A stretch of 64,000 nt of DNA, taken from contig NZ_BMKR01000012.1 in the NCBI RefSeq assembly GCF_014644435.1, positions 1 to 64,000 on the forward strand, given 5' to 3'. The translations under genes and the position numbers were made by a program. Below, one piece after another: positions 32,213-41,713 of this stretch (its first letter is position 1; each line of letters starts with the position of its first letter). This DNA comes from Paenibacillus albidus (lineage in GTDB: Bacteria > Bacillota > Bacilli > Paenibacillales > Paenibacillaceae). The notes beneath the pieces are model-generated. The model saw nothing but the letters and a program-made list of their open reading frames with translations, was not told where the DNA came from and made no database searches.

Positions 32213-33345
32213 AACTTCTCCTCCTCTTCCGGCGGTACAAAGGTATTGGGAACCTTGAATACAATCGTGGTTCCCCCCTCTCTGACAATATCCATCGAGC
32301 CGTTGACAAATTCCAGCCTCTCCCTCATTCCCTGAAGCCCATGGCCTTTAGAATACACATTGCTGCCGGGAATACCCACGCCGTCATCCTTTACCATAAT
32401 GCTCAGATCGTTGCGTGCAGGTTCGATCGAAATCCGGCAGGACTTGGCATTGCTGTGCTTAACGATATTGGTAACAGCTTCCTTGATACACATGCTGAGC
32501 ACATTTTCGGTAATCAGCGAGGTATTGGTCAGCTTGGGATTTCCCTCCAGCACAAACTCAATTTCCGCCGCCTTCAGGTATTGACCGATCCGCAGCACCT
32601 CTTCTTCCAGCCGGATGCCCTTCATCTGGGTCACTAATTCCCGCACTTCCTTCAAAGCGGTGCGCGCCGTCTGCCGGACATCATTCATCTCGGCGATGGC
32701 CTTATCGGGATTTTTATGCACCAGCTTGCCGGCCAGATCGCTTTTCAGGCCAATCAAGGACAGCTTTTGCCCCAGGGTATCATGGAGGTCACGGGCGATT
32801 CGCTGGCGTTCCTCCAGCTTATACAGTCCCGAGATCTTTTTGTTCGCATCCTCCAGCTGTCCTTGCAGCTTATCCTGATTATTACGGTTGTAGGTTGTCA
32901 CAGGAAGCAGGACAACGGCAATCATGCTGACCAGCACAAAGGGAAGCTGGGTAATAAACACCGGATTGCGCGAGAGCAGCATATAGTTGATCGTAATAAT
33001 GGTACTGAGCAAATGGATGGAATACAGGGTGAAGAACCCGATGCGGTTCTGGATATTCCCGATAAAAAACGCTAAAAACAAGGCAAAGTACATATATCCA
33101 AACAAAAGCGTCATGGAAATGGACACAATGATCATCACACTGGTCCAGAAGTAGACCAGCCAGCCTTTGGAGACAAAAGACAGGACATAACATACAAAAA
33201 ACAACAGGATCATCAGAATTCCCCAGACCATTTGGAGCGTGGAGGAGGAACGGAAAATGAAATAGAAGGGAAGAATGTAAAAAACGACCCACACATAAGG
33301 GCTGAGGCCTGTACTTTTATGAAAGATCGAATACCACTTTTGCAT
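32209..33345 (-). CDS. desK: Membrane thermosensor histidine kinase DesK
   Basis: This 378-residue kinase/phosphatase has four to five N-terminal transmembrane segments (about 15-150). The motifs match Bacillus DesK very closely: LEERQRIARDLHDTLGQKLSLIG with H188, then ENVLSMCIKEAVTNIVKHS and GHGLQGMRERLEF. I start at the ATG at 33345, where AAAGGATGG is better spaced than for the ATG at 33354. This start also puts the phospho-histidine at 188, as in Bacillus. It senses membrane thickness and fluidity and phosphorylates DesR. The hairpin at 33425 separates it from des. Confidence 0.92.
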   Translation of the reverse strand: MQKWYSIFHKSTGLSPYVWVVFYILPFYFIFRSSSTLQMVWGILMILLFFVCYVLSFVSKGWLVYFWTSVMIIVSISMTLLFGYMYFALFLAFFIGNIQNRIGFFTLYSIHLLSTIITINYMLLSRNPVFITQLPFVLVSMIAVVLLPVTTYNRNNQDKLQGQLEDANKKISGLYKLEERQRIARDLHDTLGQKLSLIGLKSDLAGKLVHKNPDKAIAEMNDVRQTARTALKEVRELVTQMKGIRLEEEVLRIGQYLKAAEIEFVLEGNPKLTNTSLITENVLSMCIKEAVTNIVKHSNAKSCRISIEPARNDLSIMVKDDGVGIPGSNVYSKGHGLQGMRERLEFVNGSMDIVREGGTTIVFKVPNTFVPPEEEEKL

Positions 33346-33424
33346 GCCAGCCATCCTTTTTGCCTAGATTATTGTCTCTATATTCTAGCATAGATCTGCT
33401 GCAAACCGGCAGCTCTGCATGAAA

Positions 33425-33476
33425 GGAGAGGAAGATTGGAGCCCCCAGACATAACCGGGTCCCAAGCTTCCTCTCC
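33425..33476 (-). terminator. Terminator between des and desK
   Basis: GGAGAGGAAGATTGG (33425-33439) pairs with CCCAAGCTTCCTCTCC (33461-33476), nine bases past the des stop. The T-tract is weak, so it may act as a partial terminator separating des from desKR. Confidence 0.65.
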
Positions 33477-33484
33477 GTATTTGC

Positions 33485-34531
33485 TTATGATACTTTCAAA
33501 GGTTTGGAAGACGCCTTTGGATTCCGCAGTCTGGCTTTGATTTCCTTAAAGCTGACGAACCCTTTATGCTCTTCATCCCACAGGCGGAAATGAATGGCCT
33601 TCAGGCTGGTGCCAATCGTAATCGTCGTTGCTTTTTGCAGCGGCGGTGTGTTGTTGTGTGCTTTTTCCAGGTTGTAGTTAGGTACTTTCGGGCTTAAATG
33701 GTGGACATGGTGGAAGCCGATATTGCCGGTAATCCATTGCAGCAGCTTAGGCAGCTTATAATAGGAGCTTCCTTCGACCGCAGCCATGACATAACTCCAC
33801 TCTTCTTCGTTCTCGAAGTAAGAATCCTCGAATTGATGCTGTACATAGAACAACCAGATCCCCAGAAAGCCGGAGACAAATACGATAGGCAGCTGTACCA
33901 TCAGGAAAGCCGGCCAGCCGATAGCCCATACGATCAGTGCGTACAGCCCGACAATCGAAACATTGGTAAGGTAGGTGTTCATCCGTTCTTTGCGTCTTGC
34001 CCCTTTGACATTGAAACGGTATTGAATGAGGAACACGGCAATGGGACCGATGCCGAACATCACCAGCGGATTACGGTAGATCCGGTAATACAGACGCTTC
34101 ATTGGAGAAGCGGCAATATATTCGTCCACGGTCATGATCCAGATGTCGCCGATGCCCCGCTTGTCAAGGTTGCTGCTGCTGGCATGGTGGATGGAGTGGC
34201 TTTTTTTCCACTGCTGATAAGGAACCAGGGTCAGCACGCCGGTGATCGTACCGATGATATCGTTGGCCCGGCGGTTTTTGAAGAAGGAGCCATGCGTACA
34301 GTCATGAAAAATGATAAAGGTGCGGATCACGAATCCGGCTGCCGGTATCGCAAATACCAGCGTGAGCCAGTAGGATACGGATAGACTGAAATAGCCGGCG
34401 CTCCACAACAACACGAGTGGCCCAAGTGTGTTTATTAGCTGTCTTATACTTGCTTTGCGGTCATTTTTTTCGTAGGGTGCTACACTTTTTTTTAGGTTGG
34501 AAAGCTGGGATGTCTGCTCTTTATTCATCAT
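33485..34531 (-). CDS. des: Acyl-lipid (delta-5 type) fatty acid desaturase
   Basis: This 348-residue membrane di-iron desaturase has three histidine boxes: HDCTH near residue 72, HSIHH near 111, and HHVHH near 275. It has four hydrophobic segments and the size of Bacillus Des (about 350). It inserts a double bond into phospholipid acyl chains on cold shock, restoring fluidity. AAGGAGGAAACGATT precedes two consecutive ATGs. Directly downstream lie desK and desR, whose products should control it, and a candidate DesR operator lies about 100 bases upstream. Confidence 0.93.
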   Translation of the reverse strand: MMNKEQTSQLSNLKKSVAPYEKNDRKASIRQLINTLGPLVLLWSAGYFSLSVSYWLTLVFAIPAAGFVIRTFIIFHDCTHGSFFKNRRANDIIGTITGVLTLVPYQQWKKSHSIHHASSSNLDKRGIGDIWIMTVDEYIAASPMKRLYYRIYRNPLVMFGIGPIAVFLIQYRFNVKGARRKERMNTYLTNVSIVGLYALIVWAIGWPAFLMVQLPIVFVSGFLGIWLFYVQHQFEDSYFENEEEWSYVMAAVEGSSYYKLPKLLQWITGNIGFHHVHHLSPKVPNYNLEKAHNNTPPLQKATTITIGTSLKAIHFRLWDEEHKGFVSFKEIKARLRNPKASSKPLKVS

Positions 34532-34631
34532 AATCGTTTCCTCCTTGATGTTCCTGTTACGGAAACATTCATCTACCTTTAGTATAAGTAGATAAGTGTC
34601 ATCCTATAAGTCATAAACATCAAGTCACGAG

Positions 34632-34647
34632 TATGACAAATGTCATA
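34632..34647. promoter_or_regulatory. Candidate DesR operator of des
   Basis: TATGACAAATGTCATA is a perfect-arm palindrome (TATGAC/GTCATA) upstream of a weak -35 and a TATACT -10 box (17-base spacer, TTATAG...TATACT near 34570-34600). This is the layout expected for an activator-dependent cold promoter. Further half-sites (GTCAT at 34596-34613) lie between. Confidence 0.5.
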
Positions 34648-34648
34648 G

Positions 34649-35854
34649 TTATGCCCGTGAAGCTTCCTGTGCGGCAGGCGCTTTTTTGAGAAGAGGAACC
34701 AGCAGCAGCATGCCGATCAGGAAAAAACAGCCGCTGGCCGCATATACGGCAAACAGGGAGAAAGCTCCTTTAAGATAGCCGGTAACCGTCATGCCCACGA
34801 CCATCATCCCCATAAACAGCGGCCCCATAATCCCGCCGACACGGCCCATATACGCAGCTTGCGTGTTGCGCAGAATAAGTGTGTTGATCCCGACATGGAT
34901 ACATGGATAAATGAAACCCGAAACGATCTGCAGCGCAAGCGTCAGCGGTGTAGAATGCGACCAGCCGACAAGGACTGTACAGACTGCGCTGACCAGCAGA
35001 CCTGCGGCGAGCAGGAGCTGCGGCTGCAATTTACGGGCCACACCCATAATCACGGCCCCGCCGAGCAGCATCGCTCCCCCGTTCGCCATCAGCATCCATT
35101 GCAGAAATTCCTTCTCCCGGCCCAGATTCTCAATGATGACAAAAACCGCCAGCGGCTGAATCAGACCTGCAGCCATCCCGGCGAAGGCAAAAGTCGCTCC
35201 CAGATTACGCAGCACCGCATTCGATTTAACATAATTCAGTCCGGCTTTCATTTCTGCGCCGATGCTGCCCTGGAGCTGTTCCTTATTCTCCTGAGCATCC
35301 GCAGGCAGCCTTGTCAGGACCAGTCCTGAGGCGATGAACATCACTCCCATTACAGCCAGGGAAATTTCAATTCCGAATTGCCCGTATACATAAGCGCCGG
35401 CTATCGGCCCGATGACCATGAAGAATGCAGACAGCGATTGGAATACCGCCATGACCCCCTGCAGCTGTTCCTCCAGAACATGCTGCTTGAAGAGCTTCAT
35501 GGCCGAAGGCTGGGAGAACTGCGACAAGACAGCCGATATAAAAGTCGCCGCCAGCAGGGAGTGCCATGAGCCCTGCATGACTGCGACAAGTACCGCAAAC
35601 ATCGAGATGGCAGACAGAAAGTCGCTGAGGATCATGGTCCGTTTGGGACGCCAGCGGTCGGCCATGGTTCCTCCGATGATGGCAAACAGGAAGATCGGCG
35701 CAAATTCTACCACAGAGATCAAAGAGACATAAAACGGATCATTGTTCGTTAATTCCGTCACATACAGCAGGATAGCGAAGTTCCGCACCCAAATCCCAAG
35801 CTGCAGCAGCATGCTCGACAAGATAATGGTACGCACATATTGATTTTTAAACAC
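34649..35854 (-). CDS. MFS transporter
   Basis: This 401-residue major facilitator has 12 predicted membrane segments and the motif A-like loop GGTMADRWRPKRTMIL between segments 2 and 3. This subgroup (MFS_3-type, resembling macrolide and siderophore exporters) usually expels small molecules. The start is a GTG at 35854, with AAAGGAG upstream. A palindromic operator lies 23 bases before the start, but no regulator gene is adjacent. The cargo is unknown. Confidence 0.87.
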   Translation of the reverse strand: MFKNQYVRTIILSSMLLQLGIWVRNFAILLYVTELTNNDPFYVSLISVVEFAPIFLFAIIGGTMADRWRPKRTMILSDFLSAISMFAVLVAVMQGSWHSLLAATFISAVLSQFSQPSAMKLFKQHVLEEQLQGVMAVFQSLSAFFMVIGPIAGAYVYGQFGIEISLAVMGVMFIASGLVLTRLPADAQENKEQLQGSIGAEMKAGLNYVKSNAVLRNLGATFAFAGMAAGLIQPLAVFVIIENLGREKEFLQWMLMANGGAMLLGGAVIMGVARKLQPQLLLAAGLLVSAVCTVLVGWSHSTPLTLALQIVSGFIYPCIHVGINTLILRNTQAAYMGRVGGIMGPLFMGMMVVGMTVTGYLKGAFSLFAVYAASGCFFLIGMLLLVPLLKKAPAAQEASRA

Positions 35855-35876
35855 AAAAATGCTCCTTTACTCGAAA

Positions 35877-35907
35877 ATAATAAACAAAGTAACGTTACGT
35901 TTATTAT
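35877..35907. promoter_or_regulatory. Palindromic operator upstream of the MFS gene
   Basis: Nine-base arms ATAATAAAC (35877-35885) and GTTTATTAT (35899-35907) are perfect complements around a 13-base centre containing GTAACGTTAC. On the minus strand it contains a TATTATAAT-like -10, so a TetR/MarR-like repressor bound here would block transcription. Confidence 0.6.
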
Positions 35908-35983
35908 AATACAAACAATTACTTATTTTGTCTATATTTAATTAGACATATATCTAAAATGTTTATTTTTCCGCACACCAAAA

Positions 35984-36035
35984 ACCCTTTATCCCGAGCT
36001 AGCCGCATGAAGCTGCATAACTCGTTATAAAGGGT
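35984..36035 (-). terminator. Terminator of the response regulator operon
   Basis: ACCCTTTAT (35984-35992) pairs with ATAAAGGGT (36027-36035). On the minus strand it ends in TTTTT. It follows the YesN-like gene stop. Confidence 0.8.
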
Positions 36036-36039
36036 ATGG

Positions 36040-37638
36040 TTAATGAGTCTGTTTGGCATTGGCCTCACGATACTCCGTGGGTGTCTTTCCGCTGGCTTTC
36101 TTGAAGACCTGCGTGAAATAACGGGGGTCCTGATAACCTACCAGCGGCGCCACCTGATACACTTTTACATTGCTGTTCTGCAAAATGTATTTGGCCTTCT
36201 CCATCCGGCAATAAGTGACATATTCCAGAAAGGTATAGCCCGAAATCTGCTTGAACAAGGTGCAGAAATGGCTGATGCTCAGGTCAGCCATCTCTGCAAC
36301 CTCCTCAATACTAAGATCCTTGTGATAGTTGCTCTCGATATAGCGCTTCGCCTTCTCCACCACACTGCGTCCGTCTTCCCGGGTCACAGGTTTGCTGCTG
36401 TGGGCCATCCACTCCCGGAATTCTTCCTTTAAGGAGGCGAGCATTTCGTTCAGGGTGCCAAAGGTATGCAGCCTGCTCAGCAAGCGCCCGTGTGAGCCTT
36501 CGGAACTCAGGTTCAAATGCTCGAATTGCCGGTACAGCACCACGAGCATCTCCATGATCAGACGTTCGGCTGATTCCTTAGGCAGAGCCAACGCTTCAAT
36601 CGTAAGGCCCAATTCATCCAATAGATGCAGCATACGCTCCATATCGAGCGTACGGATGCTCTCAATAAGGGCGGCTTCCAGCTCTTTGGGATATTTGATC
36701 TCCTGACGTCCGTCCGCAGGGAAATCCTCCTCGGTAAAGACGCCGGCCTGATGCGCATAAAAACGTTGCACCAGTGCCCTGGCCGCCAGCGGGTACACAC
36801 TGCTGAGCTGGTCTATCCCATGGGCAACCGGGCTGAGGCCGACGGAGCAGGAGAGTTTGGAGTACCTGCGGATTCCGCTGACCAAATCTTCGCCCAGTTG
36901 TTTTTTATTCGTATAGAGAGAACCCGGGAAGAGCAGGACCCATTCTCCATTATGAAAGGGAAACACAGTCAGAACGCCATGCTCCAGGGACCACTCTTCC
37001 ACAATATTGCGGACCGCAAATAACCACAGCCGCTTCTCTTCCGGGCTCCATTGCTTGGTCAAGGCGGCATAATCATCAAGCTGAACGACCGCCATGAAAT
37101 ACTCACCCTCCAGCTCACTGTTCTCCAGCCAGCTGAGTTGCTGCAAGGGCCGCTGATTTCCCAGTGTGAATTCGGCGAACATCCGCTCTCTGGCCAGCAT
37201 GGACAACATTTGCACGGAATGCATCAGCTGGTCATTCTCCTTCTGGCGGTCCAGCTTCTCACGGGCCCTCTTCAGCATGGCGGTAAGCTCCTCGTGATCA
37301 ATAGGCTTCAGCAAATAATCAAAAGCTCCCTGACGCAGGGCTTCACGGGCATACTCAAATTCCCCGTAGCCGCTGATAAAGATAAAAATCCGCTTGGCGT
37401 TCTGCGAGAGAACCTCTTTCATCAAACTAATCCCGTCAATAACCGGCATGCGGATATCGCTGATGATGATCTGCGGAGCCGTTTCTTCCACCAGACGCAA
37501 GGCCTGCTCTCCATTCCTGGCCTCCCCGACAATTTCCAGCGCAAGCTCAGTCCATGGAATCGCCGCCTTCAGACTGCGCAGAATAATTGGCTCATCATCC
37601 ACCAGCAGCACCTTGTACTTTTCATGCAGCGTTACCAT
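36040..37638 (-). CDS. YesN-like response regulator with AraC output domain
   Basis: This 532-residue regulator has an N-terminal receiver (about 8-125, phospho-acceptor D61 in IISDIRMP) and a long middle region. The C-terminal AraC domain (about 430-530) has HTH parts VAEMADLSISHFCTLFKQISG and VAPLVGYQDPRYFTQVFKK. A GGGGGGACGGAT site precedes the ATG. It is the last gene of a six-gene minus-strand cluster and the partner of the histidine kinase at 39037. It presumably activates the upstream sugar transporter when the sugar is sensed. Confidence 0.92.
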   Translation of the reverse strand: MVTLHEKYKVLLVDDEPIILRSLKAAIPWTELALEIVGEARNGEQALRLVEETAPQIIISDIRMPVIDGISLMKEVLSQNAKRIFIFISGYGEFEYAREALRQGAFDYLLKPIDHEELTAMLKRAREKLDRQKENDQLMHSVQMLSMLARERMFAEFTLGNQRPLQQLSWLENSELEGEYFMAVVQLDDYAALTKQWSPEEKRLWLFAVRNIVEEWSLEHGVLTVFPFHNGEWVLLFPGSLYTNKKQLGEDLVSGIRRYSKLSCSVGLSPVAHGIDQLSSVYPLAARALVQRFYAHQAGVFTEEDFPADGRQEIKYPKELEAALIESIRTLDMERMLHLLDELGLTIEALALPKESAERLIMEMLVVLYRQFEHLNLSSEGSHGRLLSRLHTFGTLNEMLASLKEEFREWMAHSSKPVTREDGRSVVEKAKRYIESNYHKDLSIEEVAEMADLSISHFCTLFKQISGYTFLEYVTYCRMEKAKYILQNSNVKVYQVAPLVGYQDPRYFTQVFKKASGKTPTEYREANAKQTH

Positions 37639-37654
37639 ATCCGTCCCCCCTCGT

Positions 37655-39040
37655 TTATTGAACGGCAGAACTGCGGATCAAATTCCAGTATTGTTTGGAG
37701 GCAGCCCCAAGCTGCCTGAGCGCTTCCTTGGGCTCCTTGCCGCCGTCTATCATCTCTTCAATGACACTCAGGAATGTCTTTTTCACCTCGGGTGAGAGCA
37801 GATTGTCATAAGGCACAAAGCTCAGATGGCTCGTTTCCATCATCTGCATCACCTGTGCAAATACAGGACCTGTGGTGTCCGGGTCAAAGGAAATACGCAT
37901 GGAGGGAATCCGCAGGCCTTCGTAGACAATGCGGCTCTGAACCTCTTGGGTGTAAAAGGCCTTCATCAGCTCCAGCGCCGCTTCCCGTCTGGCCCCTTCC
38001 AGACTGGAGGAAAGCCCGATACCAATCGTGTAGCCGCCTGCAATGGAAGGCTCAGTTCCCTCTTTGCTTGCAGGGAATGGCATAACCCCGACCTCGCTCT
38101 GAAACCCTTCCGGAGCATGATCTCCCGAGAACAGATTGATATCCCAGTTTCCGTTCAAATACATCGCAGCTTGGCCGCCGGTGAACAGACGGACTGCATT
38201 TTCCGTCGACAGATTATTGGAACCGGGGCTGAATGCTCCCTCTTCGATCCATCTGCCCAGATGCTCAAAGGCCTGCAAATACAGCGGATTCTCAAAATCC
38301 GCCTGTTTCCCGCCAAGCACCAGCTCCTGGATCAGCTCGGGTCCGGCATAACGGTCCATCAAATAATGGGCAAAGATAGCGGCCGGCCAGCGGTCTTCAT
38401 TGCCTAGGGCAAACGGAATATAGCCGGCAGCCTTCAGTTTGAGAATCGCTTCATCCAGCTCCTTGACCGTAGCCGGGACTGTAATTCCCAGCTTGCTGAA
38501 GATCGTCTTGTTATAATACAGCGGCTCCGCGTTGCCCTCGATCGGCAATCCATAGATATGCTTGTCGAACGTCCAGAGATGCAAGTCCTTGAACTGATAA
38601 GCAAGCCCGTTCTCCTGCACGAAATCCGTCAGATCAATCAGCCGGTTGGAACGTACGTACGGTTCGATTTCTGCGCCTCCGAACAGGACAAACATGTCGG
38701 GCGGAGTACCGGTAACCATTTCGCTTTTCAGCTTTTGTTCACGGTGCACAGTCTGGTCCAGCCCCTCAAAGTTCACCTTCACATTCGGATGCGACTTCTG
38801 GTATTCCTCCACCACCTCTTCAAAAATAGACAGCAGCGGACGGTCATGCTCTTTGATCCAGAAGTGGCGGAACGTGAGCGTAAGTTTCTCCGGGGAATTA
38901 TCTTCAATCGGCTCACGGTCTTCTATTGATATGAACAGTACCGCACCGGCCATCAGCGCAATGTACAGCAGAATCCAGCCCCATTTGGTTAGCCAACGCA
39001 CGGCATAAGCCTCCTTCTTCATCCCGCATCTTCGTCTCAT
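37655..39040 (-). CDS. Membrane-anchored sugar-binding protein of a sensor system
   Basis: This 461-residue extracellular solute-binding protein (family 1, maltose-type; motif EPLYYNKTIFSKLGI and FTGGQAAMYLNGNWDIN) has no lipobox. Instead, one transmembrane helix (about residues 18-36, WGWILLYIALMAGAVLFI) anchors it, with the domain outside. It lies between the histidine kinase, whose stop it overlaps by four bases (ATGA), and the response regulator gene. It therefore probably presents the sugar to the kinase, not to the importer. The importer has its own lipoprotein at 42785. Confidence 0.87.
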   Translation of the reverse strand: MRRRCGMKKEAYAVRWLTKWGWILLYIALMAGAVLFISIEDREPIEDNSPEKLTLTFRHFWIKEHDRPLLSIFEEVVEEYQKSHPNVKVNFEGLDQTVHREQKLKSEMVTGTPPDMFVLFGGAEIEPYVRSNRLIDLTDFVQENGLAYQFKDLHLWTFDKHIYGLPIEGNAEPLYYNKTIFSKLGITVPATVKELDEAILKLKAAGYIPFALGNEDRWPAAIFAHYLMDRYAGPELIQELVLGGKQADFENPLYLQAFEHLGRWIEEGAFSPGSNNLSTENAVRLFTGGQAAMYLNGNWDINLFSGDHAPEGFQSEVGVMPFPASKEGTEPSIAGGYTIGIGLSSSLEGARREAALELMKAFYTQEVQSRIVYEGLRIPSMRISFDPDTTGPVFAQVMQMMETSHLSFVPYDNLLSPEVKKTFLSVIEEMIDGGKEPKEALRQLGAASKQYWNLIRSSAVQ

Positions 39041-40761
39041 GGCAGTATTTTGGGTATCCGGATACGGATGGTGGAGCCGTAACCGGGGGATGAGCAGACA
39101 AGGATACCGTAGGGACTCCCGAAACGGATATTCAGGCGTTCATGCACATTCTTCAGCCCTACTCCACTGTCGCTGTATTTTTTCTGATTACTGTGCTCCT
39201 GATCCCATAGGCTGAACAGCGTAGCCTGATCAAAGCCGGGGCCGTTGTCTTTTACAATTATAATGATATCCTGACCCATTTCCCGGGCTTCAATCGTGAT
39301 GATTCCCGGAGCTTCCATTTGCTCAATGGCATGATATAAAGCGTTTTCTACAATCGGCTGCACGATCAGCTTCTGTGTCATATAAGTCTTGAGCATCTCC
39401 GGAATCTCGATGGCGTAGGAGAATTTATCCTCGAAGCGGAACTTCTGGATATCCAGGTAATGACGAACATGCTCAAACTCCATGTGCAGCGGAATCAGCT
39501 CCTGGTTCTGGCTGATGCTGATCCGCAGCAGCTTGCCAAGCGAAATCACCATCCGGCTGATATCCTTATTGCCCTGCAGCACAGCCATGGAATTGATGGA
39601 CTCCAGTGAATTATAAATAAAATGCGGATTAATCTGCGCCATCAGCGCCTGCATTTCCGCTTCCTTTTTACGCCCCTGCTCCGTCTGTACCTGCTCGATC
39701 AGCTCATTGATCTGCGCGCTCATCAGGTTGAAGCCGTCGATCAGCTGATCGCTTTCGTCATCTGCACGCTGGGGAGTGGTGATTGGCATAAAGATCCCCT
39801 GCTTGACGCGTTTCATCCCGTTTACCGCACTGTTAATACTCCGGACTAGTCTCCGGACAAAATAACGGTCGAACAAAAAGGCGGACAACAGCGATACCGT
39901 ACCCAAAATAAGCGCAATGTTGCGGATGGATACCGACTCTGACGAAATCAGATTCATGGGCGTAATCGCCGCCAAATACCAGTCGGAATTATGTGAGGGC
40001 AGGAAGGTAATGAGCGATTTTTCCCCTTGATAATAGTCGATGTAATAGTCCTGCTCCTTGTTGTAATGGCTCTCCAGAAAAGGAAAATCCGTGCGCTGGC
40101 CGATATGCTCGCCGGATTTGCCGAAGACGATATTCCCCTGCTTGTTCACCAGCAGAATATCCCCTTTCTTCAGCGTGGCCGCTTCCCAAAAAATCTGATC
40201 CAGCAGATCCGGTCTGACGTAAACCACCAAATAGCCGATATCCTCAAGTGAATAGTAATCCTTGACGATCCGGGCCTGGATCAGGACCGGTTGTCCGGAC
40301 GACTCGGACCCGTTCTCACCGGGCCCCGACCAGACAGGCCGGCCTTCGGCATTTGTCATCGCGCCATACCAGGACTGCGCTTTCATATCGGCAAAGGACA
40401 GCGGTGCATTGTACTGATACAGCAGCCGGTCCTTGCCATATAGACTGAACGAAGTAATCATGGGGTGATTGATCAGTAAATTGTTGATTTCCTGTTTACG
40501 GTCATAGGTCAGCACAAAATCCGGCTGTTTGAGCGACTGCTGAATCGCAGGCTGCGTAATCGCCGAATTGGTGATCGAAGAGATCTCACTGAGGGCAAAC
40601 TTAAGCTTGCGGTCCGTCTCAAGCAGTGAGATCCAGTAGAAGTTGCTTGATTTCTTCTCCATGGCGCCCGAGAAATTCACATATGTCACCGTGCCCATGA
40701 CGATCACGGGAATAAAGACAAGAAGAATAATGGCAAACAAAATTTTACGGCGGAGCTTCAT
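39037..40761 (-). CDS. YesM-like sensor histidine kinase
   Basis: This 574-residue membrane kinase has an N-terminal TM, an extracellular Cache-like domain (about 30-275), a second TM (about 280-300), a HAMP region and a His_kinase domain. H box: NPHFIYNSLESI. N box: QPIVENALYHAIE. G box: DNGPGFD and SGVGLKNVHERL. AGGAGG precedes the ATG. It overlaps the anchored binding protein gene by four bases. With the regulator at 36040 it forms a YesMN-type pair, and with the anchored binding protein a three-component sensor. Confidence 0.91.
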   Translation of the reverse strand: MKLRRKILFAIILLVFIPVIVMGTVTYVNFSGAMEKKSSNFYWISLLETDRKLKFALSEISSITNSAITQPAIQQSLKQPDFVLTYDRKQEINNLLINHPMITSFSLYGKDRLLYQYNAPLSFADMKAQSWYGAMTNAEGRPVWSGPGENGSESSGQPVLIQARIVKDYYSLEDIGYLVVYVRPDLLDQIFWEAATLKKGDILLVNKQGNIVFGKSGEHIGQRTDFPFLESHYNKEQDYYIDYYQGEKSLITFLPSHNSDWYLAAITPMNLISSESVSIRNIALILGTVSLLSAFLFDRYFVRRLVRSINSAVNGMKRVKQGIFMPITTPQRADDESDQLIDGFNLMSAQINELIEQVQTEQGRKKEAEMQALMAQINPHFIYNSLESINSMAVLQGNKDISRMVISLGKLLRISISQNQELIPLHMEFEHVRHYLDIQKFRFEDKFSYAIEIPEMLKTYMTQKLIVQPIVENALYHAIEQMEAPGIITIEAREMGQDIIIIVKDNGPGFDQATLFSLWDQEHSNQKKYSDSGVGLKNVHERLNIRFGSPYGILVCSSPGYGSTIRIRIPKILP

Positions 40762-40849
40762 TCTCTTTCCCTACCTCCTGCTGTCTCTCTGCCTACTTAT
40801 TATTCTTCACGGCAGCCTCTATTCCCTTGTTTCACGCCAAATGAAAGAA

Positions 40850-41713
40850 TCAGCTCTTGATGGCGCCGGATGTAAGGCCCGCGATGACCCAGCGGCTGAA
40901 CAGCAGGAACACAATCAGCAGCGGCAACGTGGCGGTAAAGGTGGCTGACATGATCATGCCATAATCCAGTCCGTCGCGCGTCGTGAACAGCTGCTGCAGG
41001 GCAATCTGGATCGTGAAGTGTTCCTTATTCTTCAGTACAACCAGCGGCCAGAAGAAATCATTCCATACCGTCATAAAATTAAGAATGCCGAGGGTGGCCA
41101 TCGCTGGAGTTATGACCGGGATAGCAATGTTCCAGAAAATACGGAAATGTCCGCCGCCGTCAATCCGGCCCGCTTCGATCAGCTCTGTATGTACGGCAGT
41201 GGAAATATATTGCCTCATCCAGAAAATACCGAACGCATTGACCATCGCCGGTACAATCAGCGCCTTGAAGCTGTCGATCCAGTGCAGTTTGGCCATGATG
41301 ACGTAAGTTGGCAGCACACCGAGCTGCTGCGGCACGAACAAAGTGGCAATGACGAAGTAAAAAAGAATATTTTTAAACGGGAATTCATATTTCGCAAAAG
41401 CATAACCGGCCAGGGTACAGAAAAACACGACCGAGATCGTCACCATGGACGATACAAACAGGGAGTTGCCGAGGGCCTGGAAGAAGTCCGCTTTTTCAAG
41501 CACCCGTTTGAAGTTGTCAAAGAATTGATCCCCAAGCGTCAGAAGCGGCGGCACATGGAATACAGCTCCCTTGTCGTTGGTTGCAACGACAAACATCCAA
41601 TAGAATGGAAAGACGGAAACGAGCGCTCCAAGGATCAGTACAATATAATAGCCAATTTTGCCGATGAATCCGAGATCATCCGGATTTTTTTTGAATGCAC
41701 GTAGTGTGCTCAC
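40850..41713 (-). CDS. Carbohydrate ABC transporter permease (MalG type)
   Basis: This 287-residue inner-membrane permease is of the CUT1 sugar family with six transmembrane segments. Its EAA loop IEAGRIDGGGHFRIFWNIAIPVI docks the ATPase. It starts at a GTG overlapping the stop of the partner permease (GTGA), with GGAGG upstream. No ATP-binding gene is present in the cluster, so it likely shares a genomic MsmK/MsmX-type ATPase, as is common for CUT1 systems in Bacillota. Confidence 0.93.
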   Translation of the reverse strand: MSTLRAFKKNPDDLGFIGKIGYYIVLILGALVSVFPFYWMFVVATNDKGAVFHVPPLLTLGDQFFDNFKRVLEKADFFQALGNSLFVSSMVTISVVFFCTLAGYAFAKYEFPFKNILFYFVIATLFVPQQLGVLPTYVIMAKLHWIDSFKALIVPAMVNAFGIFWMRQYISTAVHTELIEAGRIDGGGHFRIFWNIAIPVITPAMATLGILNFMTVWNDFFWPLVVLKNKEHFTIQIALQQLFTTRDGLDYGMIMSATFTATLPLLIVFLLFSRWVIAGLTSGAIKS

